From Vitellaria paradoxa (taxonomy: Eukaryota > Streptophyta > Magnoliopsida > Ericales > Sapotaceae): a stretch of DNA of 64,000 bases. The translations under genes were made by a program, and so were the position numbers. The stretch spans positions 25,260,147 through 25,324,146 of the forward strand of contig CM034243.1 of NCBI GenBank assembly GCA_019916065.1. The letters run 5' to 3'. This document shows, piece after piece, positions 1 through 10,681 of this stretch (position 1 is the first letter of the stretch; each line of letters starts with the position of its first letter). The notes below the pieces were generated by a model that saw only the letters and a program-made list of their open reading frames with translations, ran no database searches and had not been told where the DNA came from.

Positions 1-1
1 A

Positions 2-778
2 ATGGAACAGATTAGAGAGCTGAATTTAGATGCGTGGAAGTATTTAATGGAGATCCCCAAGGAGCAATGGACAATGTCTCATGATGGAGGCTTGAGATAT
101 GGGAATGAGACAACGAACATTTCTAAGTGTTTTAATAATGTCATGCGTGGTGCCAGATCGTTACCTATTGCAGCATGTGCCCAGTTTACCTTCTACAAAG
201 TCATGACATACTTTTGTAATAGAAATGAAGTTTCGGTGGCAGCTCAGGACGCCGGGGTTCGACATCCGCCAGCAATCTTGGAATTGATTGATAAATACCA
301 AGGATGTGCTCGAGGTCACAGAATTGTGCGATTTAATCACATTAACGGACTGTATGAGGTAACGACGGGCCAACGTGTAAATGGGGGTGGGCATGTACAG
401 GTGATTTCTCTGAAGGATCAGACTTGCACATGTGGTAAATGGCGCAATCGCCGGATCCCATGCTCGCATGTCATTGCCATTTGTGAGGAACGTCGTTATG
501 ATTGGATGGCTATGATTTCAACTGAGTACAGCATTGAGGCCTATGTTAATACATATGTTCCTCGTTTTCATCCCTTACATGATCCAAAATATTGGGAAGT
601 GCCAAATGTCCCAACATTCATCCCGAATCAACGTCTGAAGCGACAAAAAGGAAGGCCAATGTCAACTCGAATTACCGACGAGATGGATAGGACTGAAAGT
701 TCAACTAAGCTGCGGTGTGGTATTTGTCGTGCAGAGGGTCATACTAGGCGGAACTGCCCCGAAAAAGCCGCGCGCTAG
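2..778 (+). CDS. MuDR-type (MULE) transposase, C-terminal part
   Basis: This is the C-terminal 258 residues of a Mutator-like transposase; the reading frame is open at the window edge, so the first ATG is not necessarily the real start. Seen: a SWIM zinc finger (CTCGKW...CSHVIAIC) at about residues 141-161 and a CCHC zinc knuckle (CGICRAEGHTRRNC) at about 239-252, followed by the stop. This domain order is established for plant MuDR/MURA transposases, where the SWIM finger follows the DDE catalytic core; the core would lie left of the window. No stop or frameshift is seen in the visible part. A plant mobile domain gene follows 237 bp downstream on the same strand, an arrangement reported for some plant MULEs. 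A domesticated FAR1/MUG-like gene is the alternative but less likely given the context. Confidence 0.85.
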   Translation: MEQIRELNLDAWKYLMEIPKEQWTMSHDGGLRYGNETTNISKCFNNVMRGARSLPIAACAQFTFYKVMTYFCNRNEVSVAAQDAGVRHPPAILELIDKYQGCARGHRIVRFNHINGLYEVTTGQRVNGGGHVQVISLKDQTCTCGKWRNRRIPCSHVIAICEERRYDWMAMISTEYSIEAYVNTYVPRFHPLHDPKYWEVPNVPTFIPNQRLKRQKGRPMSTRITDEMDRTESSTKLRCGICRAEGHTRRNCPEKAAR

Positions 779-1015
779 TTAGTTTTTTTATTAAATGAGA
801 TTTGTAATTTATACGACTTTAATCTATCTTGTTCTGTAATTTGGAAGACCACGAATTATTCAGTTATGTAATTTGTTATGTATGTTGTAAGACTTTGAAT
901 GTTATTCAGCATTTTAACTATTTTATCACTACTGATTTATATAATTCTTCAAATTTTTAATGCTTATTACGACATTTACAACTGTTGGTAATTTTTGGCC
1001 TTTTATGTGTAGGTT
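779..1015 (+). other. AT-rich spacer between transposase and PMD gene
   Basis: This non-coding stretch holds the 3' region of the transposase gene and the 5' leader of the next gene. I see no other feature in it. Confidence 0.5.
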
Positions 1016-3426
1016 ATGGATCCTCCATTCGATCAGGATCGTCCTTTGTTATCCCTAGGACCTCGTGATACATCTGTACTACGTGCACAGCTGAGACATA
1101 GATCGACAGTTATATGGGATGGCGAGGTATGTTTCTAACTCCGTTTCTTCCATTTGGTTTTTCTTTATCACACAACTGTGTAATGCTTATTATGATTGTA
1201 ATTTTTTCATTACTCAGGAGTCCTCTGTACTTGATCTTCGTACTGGCCAGCACCTCATGAGAGACCTCACACGGACTCCCAGGGATGCCCGCATTGTTGA
1301 CTACCTTGTCAGGGCAGGAGTGTATGGGTTTTACCGCTTGGGTTGTATTTAGTTATACAGGGCTTTGATTACAGCACTAGTGGAAAGATGGCGAGTTGAG
1401 ACCCACACTTTTCATATGCCAATCGGTGAGTGCACCATCACATTGGAGGACATTAGTGCCATCACCGGATTGCCTGTTGATGGGATGGCTGTTACTGGCG
1501 TTGATATCACTCATAAAGTGCATGCGTGGCCTGACATAGTCCAGGGCCACCTAGGCATTGCCCCACCTATTGACGCTATCAAAGGGAATGCGATCAAGTT
1601 CAGTTGGTTGCTCCAGTACTTTAGACATCTCCCGGCCGACGCCGACGATGCTGATGTCCGACGGCATGCACGTGCGACCACATTCATGTTGGATGGAGGA
1701 TGCCTGTTCCCCAACAAGTCCCGTAGCTTGATCCCGTTGATGTATCTACCGTTGCTTGACGATTTAGATCGTGTTGGCCAGTATAGTTGGGGAGGAGCAG
1801 CATTAGCTTTTTTATACCGGGAGATGTGCAGGGCCTCAAGGACACGGGCGAAAGAGATGGCTGGCCCCTTAGCCATTCTCCAAATTTGGGCATGGGAGTG
1901 GTTCACTATATTCAGACCTATTGTTGAGCATCGAGGTAGACGAGCCGACGCACCACAGCATGAGGAACTTTATTTTGCGCAGCCCAATGATCCAGATGTG
2001 GCAGAAGCAGCCGATCAACCAGCAGTGGCACCTCAAGTAGCAGGGCATGTCCCTTTAGTTGGGCCAGCCGACCCATATGGTTGCAGGCATGACCAAGTTA
2101 AATTGGCTATTGTATTTATATTTGCTATATAGTGTTTCTTGGTTTCAAAACTATCTACTAAATATATTTAAATTGGGACAACAGGTGGCATGAAGGGAAG
2201 GCCTTGACATCTTCGCGTACTCTCGTTGAGTACAGGGACCAGTTGGACTTGATGGTGGAGGCACAGATGACATGGCAGCCATATCCAGCAGATCTAGATG
2301 TCCCAGCTCATGACCGAGAGATCTGGCGGACGAGATCACCATTGATATGCTTTGACATCGTCGAGATGTATTTGCCTGATCGCGTTATGCGCCAGTTCGG
2401 GATGATTCAGCACGAGCCCCAGAGTTGTGATACATCTCTCGGATTACACGCTATTGATCGACGAGGTAGGGCTGGCACCGACTGGAGTATCACGCATGCT
2501 GATCATGTCGCTGCTTGGAATGATCGTAGTGCGCGGGTGGTCACTGGTGACACATTTATAGGTCGGATGGATCGCAGTGATCCTTATATGCAATGGTTTG
2601 ATCAGATTACTAGGCACCCTATTGGGCCTCCCCGCGATGTGCCTCTCATCGGGTCCCAGCCGGTTGTTGCCACGAGGGAGATATTAGTAAAAATCTATTC
2701 TTATTCCACGTACAATGTATATTCCTGCTATGTATGATGATTTGATAGATTTTATTGTAACTCTTTGTAAATTTTTTACAGGTATGGACTGCAGCCATGG
2801 CCACACGGATTGCAGCAGAGCTTTTCACTTGCACTGATATGGCAGAGGTACATCAGTTAGCGACTAGATTGAGGACGGCTGGTCAGAGGACTGTTGTAGT
2901 GCTAAATGAGGAGCACCGGATCGGAGAAGACTTTATGCGACCCAGGGCAGACACAGCTAGACCGTCTAGCTCAGCTGGCGATGGACCGCTGGGCTCAGCA
3001 GGACTTGGACTTGGAGATGTCGCCGGACCATCTACCTCAGTCCCCTCATCAGTTTATGCGGGGGGTGGACCTTCTGCTTTCACTGGGGGTAGCCCATTGA
3101 TGCCACACAGTACACCTACTGACTTACCGAGCATCGATGACTATACAGTGGTCACTGAAGATACGGAGGCATTACCATCACATGACTTGCAGTTTGTTAC
3201 GCCGACTTCGCCACCGAGCAGAGTAGTTCGACCATCCCTGATGATGTATGTGCGGAGGAGGAGGACTAGACCTCGGTTTCAGACTGACATGGAGCTGAGT
3301 CGTGTACAGTTAGAGGACCCCCTAAGTCAGGCACAAGGGACTGAGCCTCCGACCGAGCTAGAGCTAGTGCAGCGACGTAAGAACCCAGTGCGAAATCGAA
3401 AGGCTCCCAGCTGTGGCACAGATTAG
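1016..3426 (+). pseudogene. Plant mobile domain (MAIN-like) gene, four exons, broken
   Basis: Exons read as 1016-1126, 1218-2096, 2185-2686 and 2782-3426 (TAG stop). Exon 1 starts MDPPFDQDRPLLSLGPRD. Exon 2 carries the plant mobile domain core (ALVERWRVETHTFHMPIGE, then ITGLPVDGMAVTG), and exon 3 continues with SSRTLVEYRDQLDLMVEA. The domain is known from MAIN/MAIL1 silencing proteins and from proteins carried by MULE and Gypsy elements. Exons 1/2 and 3/4 join in frame at GT/AG sites. Two defects are seen: an in-frame TAG at 1350-1352, where I recall relatives having glutamine, and an exon 2/3 junction (donor 2097, acceptor 2184) that is out of frame with exon 3. The C-terminus is low-complexity and Ser/Pro-rich. 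The gene is probably the second gene of the MULE at its left. It is also often annotated as 'protein phosphatase 7 long form homolog'. Confidence 0.75.
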
Positions 3427-4341
3427 TATGTTGTTATGAAGATCGTTGCTCAGTAGATGGCCAGGATGTTGGAAAAGAAGATATTGATAGGGTTCATGAC
3501 GCTAATGACACAGAGCTTGTAGGATAGGACAATGATTTTGAGGTAGCACGCAACGAGACAGTAAATAACATGGACTCTTTCGTATTGATATTCTCAATGT
3601 AATTATCCTCTAGATATGATTTATGCTGTCATTTGGAACGTGGGAAATGTAATTTTTCTTCAATGTTGATGTGATTCCTAACTCTACGTATAACTATTGG
3701 TTTTACTTAATTTTTTTATATTTCTGATTCTTTAATTCTGAAAATTTGCAGAAGCAAGCTTTGGAGCCTGAGCAAGAAAACGAGAAAGCATGCAAATAGA
3801 TTGATCCAAGCCGTATTACATAAATTTAGGTATGATAGCACATCTTGTATACTGATTAGAGTCCTAGCATTTGCATATGATTCCTATTTCTATTGGTTCA
3901 TTATGAGTCAATGTAACTTAGTTAGCCTAGAACAACCCAGAAATATTAACTTAATTCCTACACACAATGATTAAGTGCCTGAACATCAAACTCAAAAGTT
4001 TTTCTTGGAGTGCTGGTTTATATTTGTATTATTCATTTAAACTAACCCCCTTCCCCTGCCTGGGCGGGCACAATCTTTAAAAGACAACCTATATCTTTAA
4101 TGGGATACAATGTAAAGAATAACTTGATATTGTAGGAGGCAAAAATCATTTGCAGATTCCATCAATGAACAATTTTCTGCTCTCATATTTTTCTTTCATA
4201 CCATTAAAACCAAATAGGCCTTTGAAACACAATGTGCTGAGTGGATTAGAGAATAGCTTGCATTAAACTAACCCTTTGTATCCCTGTGCCCTCTAGGTGT
4301 AGATATCTGGAAATTACCTTGTTTCGAGATTGAAATCCCAG
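3427..4341. other. Non-coding stretch after the PMD gene
   Basis: AT-rich DNA without a convincing reading frame. It probably holds the PMD 3' region; a putative splice acceptor (ATCCCAG) for the next decayed exon ends it. Confidence 0.4.
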
Positions 4342-4905
4342 GACCCTGCTTGAAGTTATGGAGTGAAAGGTACTGTGACTACCGAAACGAGATGCAAGAT
4401 GCTTTGAATTCAACAAATGAAATAAAGAATGATGCTACTAATGCAGTGATCAAGAGATACAAATAGGTAATAACCGATTCATGGTTTTTACTTTTAATTT
4501 ATTTTTAGCCGCTCGTTGATTATCATTGCCTACCCTCATTTCATTTAGTCGGGAAAAAGGCAAGGGCTTAATTGAGTTGGGCTTTTGTTGATTGTCATTG
4601 TTTGAATTCAGTTGCTATATGATGCTGTGGAGTTTGAATTAAGTACTTGGAGGATCGAGGATATATATACAATGAGACTCATGCAATTTATCACGTGACT
4701 TATGATTATGCAAAGAGCCGTAAAGATGTCAAAAAATGCAACTTTGCTTGGAAAGTTGCTTGTCCTGCCCTCACTAAACTTTATGCTTCGAAACAGAGTG
4801 AAAAGCACATTGTTTGTTCAACATCTGTTCTGCACGAAGTGCTGAATTGATGGGCTAGCTACAAGGAGTACAATGTTTCATTGGATAAAAATGTATCAGT
4901 TTATG
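4342..4905 (+). pseudogene. RNA-dependent RNA polymerase (RDR) C-terminal fragment, decayed
   Basis: There are two exon-like blocks, 4342-4466 and 4612 to about 4905, separated by a short GT/AG intron. Block 1 translates to YCDYRNEMQDALN...NAVIKRYK followed by TAG. Block 2 reads LLYDAVEFELSTWRIEDIY, then needs a shift to continue as NETHAIYHVTYDYAKSRKDV and CNFAWKVACPALTKLYASK. The shift is explained by two extra bases in a TATATATA run near 4660-4670. After a further stop at 4848-4850 the frame continues briefly (WASYKEYNVSLDK). I recognise this as the C-terminal region of plant RDR proteins, probably the RDR3/4/5 group, where the FAWKVAG-like motif is typical. No catalytic domain is present. 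Retained introns indicate genomic rather than processed origin. The assignment is from memory of the family. Confidence 0.55.
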
Positions 4906-6518
4906 GTATAGTTTATTAAAAAAATTGATGAACTTCAGCTATTATTATATTTTTATTTTTTCAAATAAAATTATAAAATTGTTCATGGATGGGGTTTGTC
5001 CATAATATTATCAGCTTTGCTCTTTGTATGTCTCTAACTTGCTTATTTCGTGGGCTATAGGTTAGAAATTTAGAGATGTCTTGTTTTGTATGGAAAGCCT
5101 TCATTGCTTTCTCAATGTATCTTTTTTTTAATTTTAATTATTATTTTTATTTTTTTGGTAATATGTGAATGCATGAATTTCATTCAATTTTTTGAGATGG
5201 GGGATCTGTAGCATAGTTACCTTGCAATTGCAAATTCTTTTTATGAAAATCTTACTCACATAATGATAACTTTCGTCTCCTCATTTCTATATTCCACTCG
5301 CATCATCATAGTTGTCATTTTTAAATAATATTTTCTAGTTAATTCCATCACTTGGGCTAACATGATACTATTTGATTGTATTGGCTGTGTAGATAGTTCT
5401 TTCTTTTTTGTATGTCCTTCTCCTTAGCTGTTGAAGCACTTCATGCATTTATACAAGAAGAATCTGAGCACAAGTAAGTTACATTTCAATTAGCAAATGA
5501 TCTATTATTGTAATTTCCATTGGATAATTGTCTTATATGATCTTTGTATATGTTCACTTGTTATTTATTTATGAATATCATCTTGTTTTCCATGAGTGGT
5601 AAACAGTCAAATTCTCATTTCACGTCTGAACTCTGAAGCTTACATTTGGTTATCAATTATTTATTTTACACATGGCATGCCATTTACCAATAATAAGGTA
5701 TACAAAAAGGTTTACAACTAAAATTTATCTTTGTCCTTGCTAGCAAACTGGTCAATGAATTTATAGAGACCAATGATTGTCTTCTCCAATTTACTCAATT
5801 CTCTCTTATAACTTTTACTATACAAAGCATATTATCTAATTTTATATTTTGAAATCTCAAAATAAGAAAAAAAATAAACACATTTAATTTCACATTTTCT
5901 ATTTTTCTTAATTTGAGATTTAATTTAAATGAACTAAGAACTTGAAATTTCAAATACTTTGAAATCACAAATGATGGTGTCAAGGATTATTACTTCCAGA
6001 CCGAATCATTGTACAACTATGTTATTGTTTGTCCTTTTAGATTTGGACTTGTGAAATAAAAATTTTTAGTTGAAAGACAGATGCCATTTTGGAGTTTTAA
6101 GAATCAAATTTCTGTGTTTACCTTATGGCCCCAAAACCTTTCAGACTTGTGGAAGAAGAAAGAGAAATTTTGGCCCCAAAACCATCCCAGCCAGTAATCT
6201 GTTACTTGAAACATATATTTTGTTCAGATTGCATTGGACTCTTTTTAACTTGCTTGCATAGTTAATAATGTAAATGACACATTTGAAGGCTTATTTCAAT
6301 GGGTTTCTGTTTGAGTTGGATTTTTTTTTTGGCTAAGAAGATGTGTGGACATTAATTTATTAAAGAAGAACTTTCTTTAATTTCACTGTTTGCACGGTGG
6401 CACAAGTGAGCTGCCACTCTCAATTTTTGTTAAATTTTGATTTTATTGTTTCTTAGCTTGGGCTCGGGAGCTGATCTTTATAGCAGTTTGGTTAAATGGA
6501 TAAATGTGCTTTATGCAG
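4906..6518. other. AT-rich DNA with one unassigned exon-like segment
   Basis: Mostly non-coding. Near 5429-5475 a short segment flanked by CTCCTTAG and GTAAGT reads AVEALHAFIQEESEHK, which I cannot assign. Nothing else convincing is seen. Confidence 0.3.
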
Positions 6519-7002
6519 GTGGTTTCAATAAAGATAATACGCAACAAGATCACCGGCCAGGTAGAGGGTTATGGATTCGTGGAGTTTGTTTTATGTGCAG
6601 CAGCTAAAAGGATTTTGCCGACTTACAATGGGACACAAAATGCTTAGAACTGAGTAAATTTTTAGCTTAAATTGGGCTTCCTTTGGGATTGGAGAAAGAC
6701 GCCCTCATGCTGGCTAGAGCACTTTATTTTTGTAAGGGATTTAGCACCTGATGTTATAGATTACTTGTTACAACAGACTTTCCAAACTCACTCTCCATCA
6801 GTTAGAGGTGCCAAGATCATGACTGATCCAAATACTGGGCGCTCAAAAGGTTATGATTTTGTTAAGTTTGCTGATGAAACAGAAAGAAACCGTGCTATGA
6901 CTGAAATGAATGGTGTTTGTTGCTCAACTAGGCCAATGTGTATTAGTGCGGCAACACCAAAGAAGACCACTGGGATGCAACAATAGTATGCAGCAGTTAG
7001 AG
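6519..7002 (+). pseudogene. RBP45/47-type RNA-binding protein exon, decayed
   Basis: A single exon-like block is bounded by TTATGCAG on the left and GTATTG on the right. The first part (VVSIKIIRNKITGQVEGYGF) is the C-terminal half of an RRM. After stops at 6644 onward and a frame change, a second RRM follows: FIFVRDLAPDVIDYLLQQTF, then GRSKGYDFVKFADETERNRA (RNP1-like) and the linker CSTRPMCISAATPKKTTG. This order matches the oligouridylate/poly(A)-binding RBP45/47 family, which has three RRMs. Conserved glycines are changed (GDLA to RDLA, GYGF to GYDF). Stops at 6644-6646 and near 6985 plus the shift make it non-functional. Intact splice borders point to capture or duplication of genomic DNA rather than cDNA. 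Confidence 0.75.
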
Positions 7003-8640
7003 GTATTGTTCAATCCTATTGTAATAAATTAATCTGTCATGCAAATTGTTCATTCATTTGCATCATTGCATGCTAAAGTTAATGCCCCAGTTGCAAATGA
7101 TCGGCTCCACAATCACATACAAATAATTAATGTTACATTTTATTCTTTCTGAAGAAATAATAACACCCATTGCAATACATTTTAAATCATTGTACTCAAC
7201 ACTTCGATAACAAATAAAAATAATGAAGGAGAATATTTAGTTGATTCCCTTTAATTTCCTACACATCATTTATACATGCATACGTATAATTAATTAATTC
7301 AAGGCAGTTAATTACTTTGTATGTTTTTTATGTTCAAAATGATAGAGTAAGGTTGCTAGGCATTCAGATCTGCCAGCACCTGTCATAACAGCGAGCCTCT
7401 CGTAGTAACCCCTTCTACTGAATTACAATTTCACTCATTTTTTAGCTTAACATTTTTTTTATTTATCAAATTACATATTTTCACTTTTTTTTTTCATTTA
7501 TCAAATTACATATTTTTCACTGCAACTAGGCCTATGAATGGACTCTTATAGAGGATTTCCATATCTAAATTATAAAACATAAAGAATTAATTTTTAAAAG
7601 ACACAAATATTAATGAAAATGTACCCATAATGTAAAGTGTAAACATAAAACACAGCTCAACTTACTAGCAGACATTTGTTATGTGGACTAAAAATACTTG
7701 ATCTTACTTCCCTATGTTAGAATGCTGCTATCCTGCCTTCTATATTTTTTTTAAATTCATTTTGCTAAGACTCCAACTTTTATTTTGTGAAGGAATCAGT
7801 GTTTGGAAGGTGAAGAATATTTCTGTCGAGAGCAGCGTAATCGTAACAGATAACCAGCTAACTAAGCCTGTAGTAGATACTCATCCGTATGACACGGGTC
7901 CTGGAAAAAACTTTAGAAATTTTCAGTTTCAGACTACTTTAATATTCCAAGCAATGGAAATTGCTTTCTCTTCATTGTATTGAATTATTATTTGCTCTAT
8001 AAAATACTGTCAAGTGTAAATCCCATAGATTGATATCTCAAGCCTCATCATACTGAATTGTTATTGATTCTGTAAAGTGTTTGTTTGATCTAAACCATAT
8101 GGTTTGGATTTTGGGTTACTTGTATATGAAAATTTACTTCCATTCAGTTCTCTATCTTCAGTTACTTGTTTAATTGCAAACGCTTTTTGTATTTTAATAT
8201 ATTTGATAGAATGACGAATTCCCTTTTTTTTTAGTACAGCATTTTTTGTTAAGTTCACTGGATTTACTAATTTTAACAAGCGTTTAGGTTCCGTGTTTCA
8301 AAGTAAATATTTTTTAAAAATATATTTTATTTCTGTTTTTTTTAAATTTTTTCTTAAAATATGAGTAAGAAAAATTTTTAATAAAATATTTTACATTGAA
8401 ACAAACAAACTCTTAAATTTAGTTTAAAATTTGTTTTTTTATTTAAAAATGTTATTTAGAAATAGCAAAAAAGTTATAAACTGAAAAGTTTAAAATTTTC
8501 ATTTGAAATGTTCTTCGCCTGCACCGACTTGAAATTTCATTTAAAATGTTAATTTAAAGTGGGCAGGTTGCAGGTTGAAATTTACTTCTCTGGGGAGGAT
8601 CAAAAACCACTATTTGAAATAGCAGGACTTCATTTAAACT
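7003..8640. other. AT-rich non-coding DNA
   Basis: No supported gene. A short direct repeat (TCAAATTACATATTTT) occurs near 7467 and 7501. Long A/T runs fill 8290-8520. Confidence 0.4.
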
Positions 8641-9125
8641 CGCACTCTGAAAATGCGGTTTCTGAATGCGGGGTTTTTTGAAATCGCCAAACTCTTAAAT
8701 CGTCAGTTCAACAAATGCTCCATAGCCGCGGTATCATACCGCGGTTTTTTTACAGCATTTTTTGAATTACTTTTCTTTGACAACAATTACGGAGCTGTGG
8801 AGCGATTAGTACGGCACATACTCGCACTTTCATAGCGCGGTTCTGAATAACCTCTGTATCAAAGCGCGGTTTATCCAATAGCGCGGTATCAAAGCGCGGT
8901 TCATCTACAAAGCCGGGTTTTTATAGGCGCGGTATCAAAGCGCAGTTCATATATAACCGCGATATCAAAGCGCGGTTTTTTGGATCCACAGAACTCCATA
9001 CCCGCGGTATCAAAGCGCGGTTTCTCATTAACTCTATTCTTCGAATTAGTTTTCCATCGACAGCAATTACGCATATAATTTGCAGAGCAGCTGTAAAACA
9101 AAAAAAAAGTCCATAGCCGGAAGCC
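8641..9125. repeat. GC-rich palindromic repeat cluster
   Basis: An island of higher GC in AT-rich surroundings carries about six copies of a 20-22 bp motif close to CGCGGTATCAAAGCGCGGTT. The clearest are at 8726-8746, 8855-8871, 8881-8901, 8927-8947, 8957-8977 and 9002-9022. The first copy is a perfect 19-bp palindrome with one central base (CCGCGGTAT C ATACCGCGG). Spacing is irregular (26-130 bp). A longer sequence starting GAATTA(C/G)TTTTC with CA(A/G)CAATTACG is also present twice (about 8764 and 9046). The arrangement resembles subterminal protein-binding repeats of DNA transposons; the link to the MULE at the left is inference. Confidence 0.6.
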
Positions 9126-10440
9126 CCCGGACAAATTGTGATTGGTGCTCAAAATTTTCATGGTTTTTGAAACATATTTTTCTCTTACCCATTTTCAATC
9201 CATTATGAGAATGTTTGGAGTAATAAAAAATAATAAATTTTGATAAAAATTATACGTTCGTAATTTGTAAAATGAGATAAAAAATAAATAATTTTTAAAA
9301 ATTTTAAGTATTTTTTAACAATTTTCAAAGTTCTAAATGAAACCTATACAAAGGCGAGAATTATGTCCATTAAAAAGGAACTAAAAGTGAAAATCCAAAC
9401 AAATTCAATTCCGTTTTAAACTAAGACTAGTAAAGATCCTGCGCTTTGCTCAGGTATTCATAATATAACTAAATTTTTCGTCGTCAAAAAATTTAGCATA
9501 TAGAATATGTAAAACTAATTATAATGAATTTAAAATTTAAGTAATAAGTAAATTTGAATAATATCAAATTAACATAATATTTTTAATAAATTATCAAAAC
9601 TCAAGCGTATAATGAGAAATTAATGATATGTGTCATTTAAATACAAATACTAACAGATAATATATGTTAATGAAGAAGAAAATGACTTAAGTAAAAAAAA
9701 ATGTCAATAAGAAAAGTTCATAAAAGTTTTAAATTGGAGAGTCAGTTGAGGGATAGACACATGATTTTTTTTTTTTGAAAGGTGGATAGACACATGATTT
9801 TACTAGAAGTATGTAGTTAGTGTTTTACTTTTTTTGGTTTTATTTTTGTGTTTTTTTATATTAAATGCTAATTTTGCATTTTACTTTTTGTTTGGAAGAT
9901 CGACACAAGTTCGCCTTTTTTTTATAAGTCTATAACAGATTATTTTATTGTTGCTAGAGGTATTTGAAAAATTGTTAGTGCTCTGACACTTGAGTCATTT
10001 TTTTATTTTTCGTTTGGAGTACTAACATAAATCACTTTTTTTTTTTGGAAGTCTGTATTGAATTATTTTGTTACAAATTAGGTATATAAATTTTTTTAAA
10101 TGTTTAAACATTGCATATTTGTTACATTAAATATTATTTTACATTTTATATATATTTATGTACATAATTAAATATATTACAAAAACTCGCAGCAATAATC
10201 GGGTCATTCTACTACTAACTTATAAAAAGTTTAAGATTTATTAATAGCTATAATTTAAAATAAAAAAACAAGGTTTGTAAAATATTATATAAATGTTCGT
10301 TGTAATTAGCCCATTAGTTGATTGCAATTTGTGGATTAAATAGTTTGTATTTGGCTAATTTTGTTGGAACGAAATGCCATTGTGGTAGGTTGGTGAACTT
10401 AATTTAGATGCTCTTAGCTTAGGCAAGTATCTCACTTTTT
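9126..10440. other. AT-rich DNA with one MITE-like block
   Basis: The block at about 9206-9325 starts GAATGTTTGGAGTAATAAA and resembles the GTTTGGAGTG MITE family seen elsewhere in the window. The rest is AT-rich without genes. Confidence 0.4.
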
Positions 10441-10465
10441 CTCTCTCTGGTTTGCCCTTTCTGCC

Positions 10466-10650
10466 ATGGATGATCTTCCATTGCAAAATATTCAAATCTC
10501 AGGCCCTAACTTAGCATCCATCATCCAAAAATTCTCCTTCTTTCCAGGCGATGTCAACGGCCTCCTCTTCAGCTGCATAACCAACATAACCCCATCAAAT
10601 TTCTCCGATAACGATCCCTCCACCGTTGCATCCTTTGGTTCCTCCGATAC
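10466..10650 (+). pseudogene. First-exon fragment of an Abraxas/Abro1-like gene
   Basis: The frame opens with ATG in the context GCCATGGAT and reads MDDLPLQNIQISGPNLASII, then FPGDVNGLLFSCI and SNFSDNDPSTVASFGSS. I recognise the start of plant BRISC/BRCA1-A complex subunit Abraxas-like (FAM175) proteins, which carry an MPN-like domain and work with the BRCC36 deubiquitinase. Similarity stops at about residue 62; the frame then runs nine unrelated residues to a TGA at 10679-10681. No later exons follow. The upstream CT-rich sequence resembles a 5' leader. It is best read as a truncated copy. The assignment is from memory. Confidence 0.55.
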
Positions 10651-10681
10651 TATAAAAATGACATGTAAAGAGTTTAAATGA

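Noticed and set aside
161..469. Minus-strand frame inside the transposase
   Set aside because: Shadow of the MULE transposase, which has clear zinc motifs on the plus strand.
1511..1906. Minus-strand frames inside the PMD gene
   Set aside because: Shadows of the PMD exon.
8641..9125. CRISPR-like array
   Set aside because: Repeats are spaced irregularly (26-130 bp), are imperfect, and the DNA is a plant nuclear context with no cas genes.
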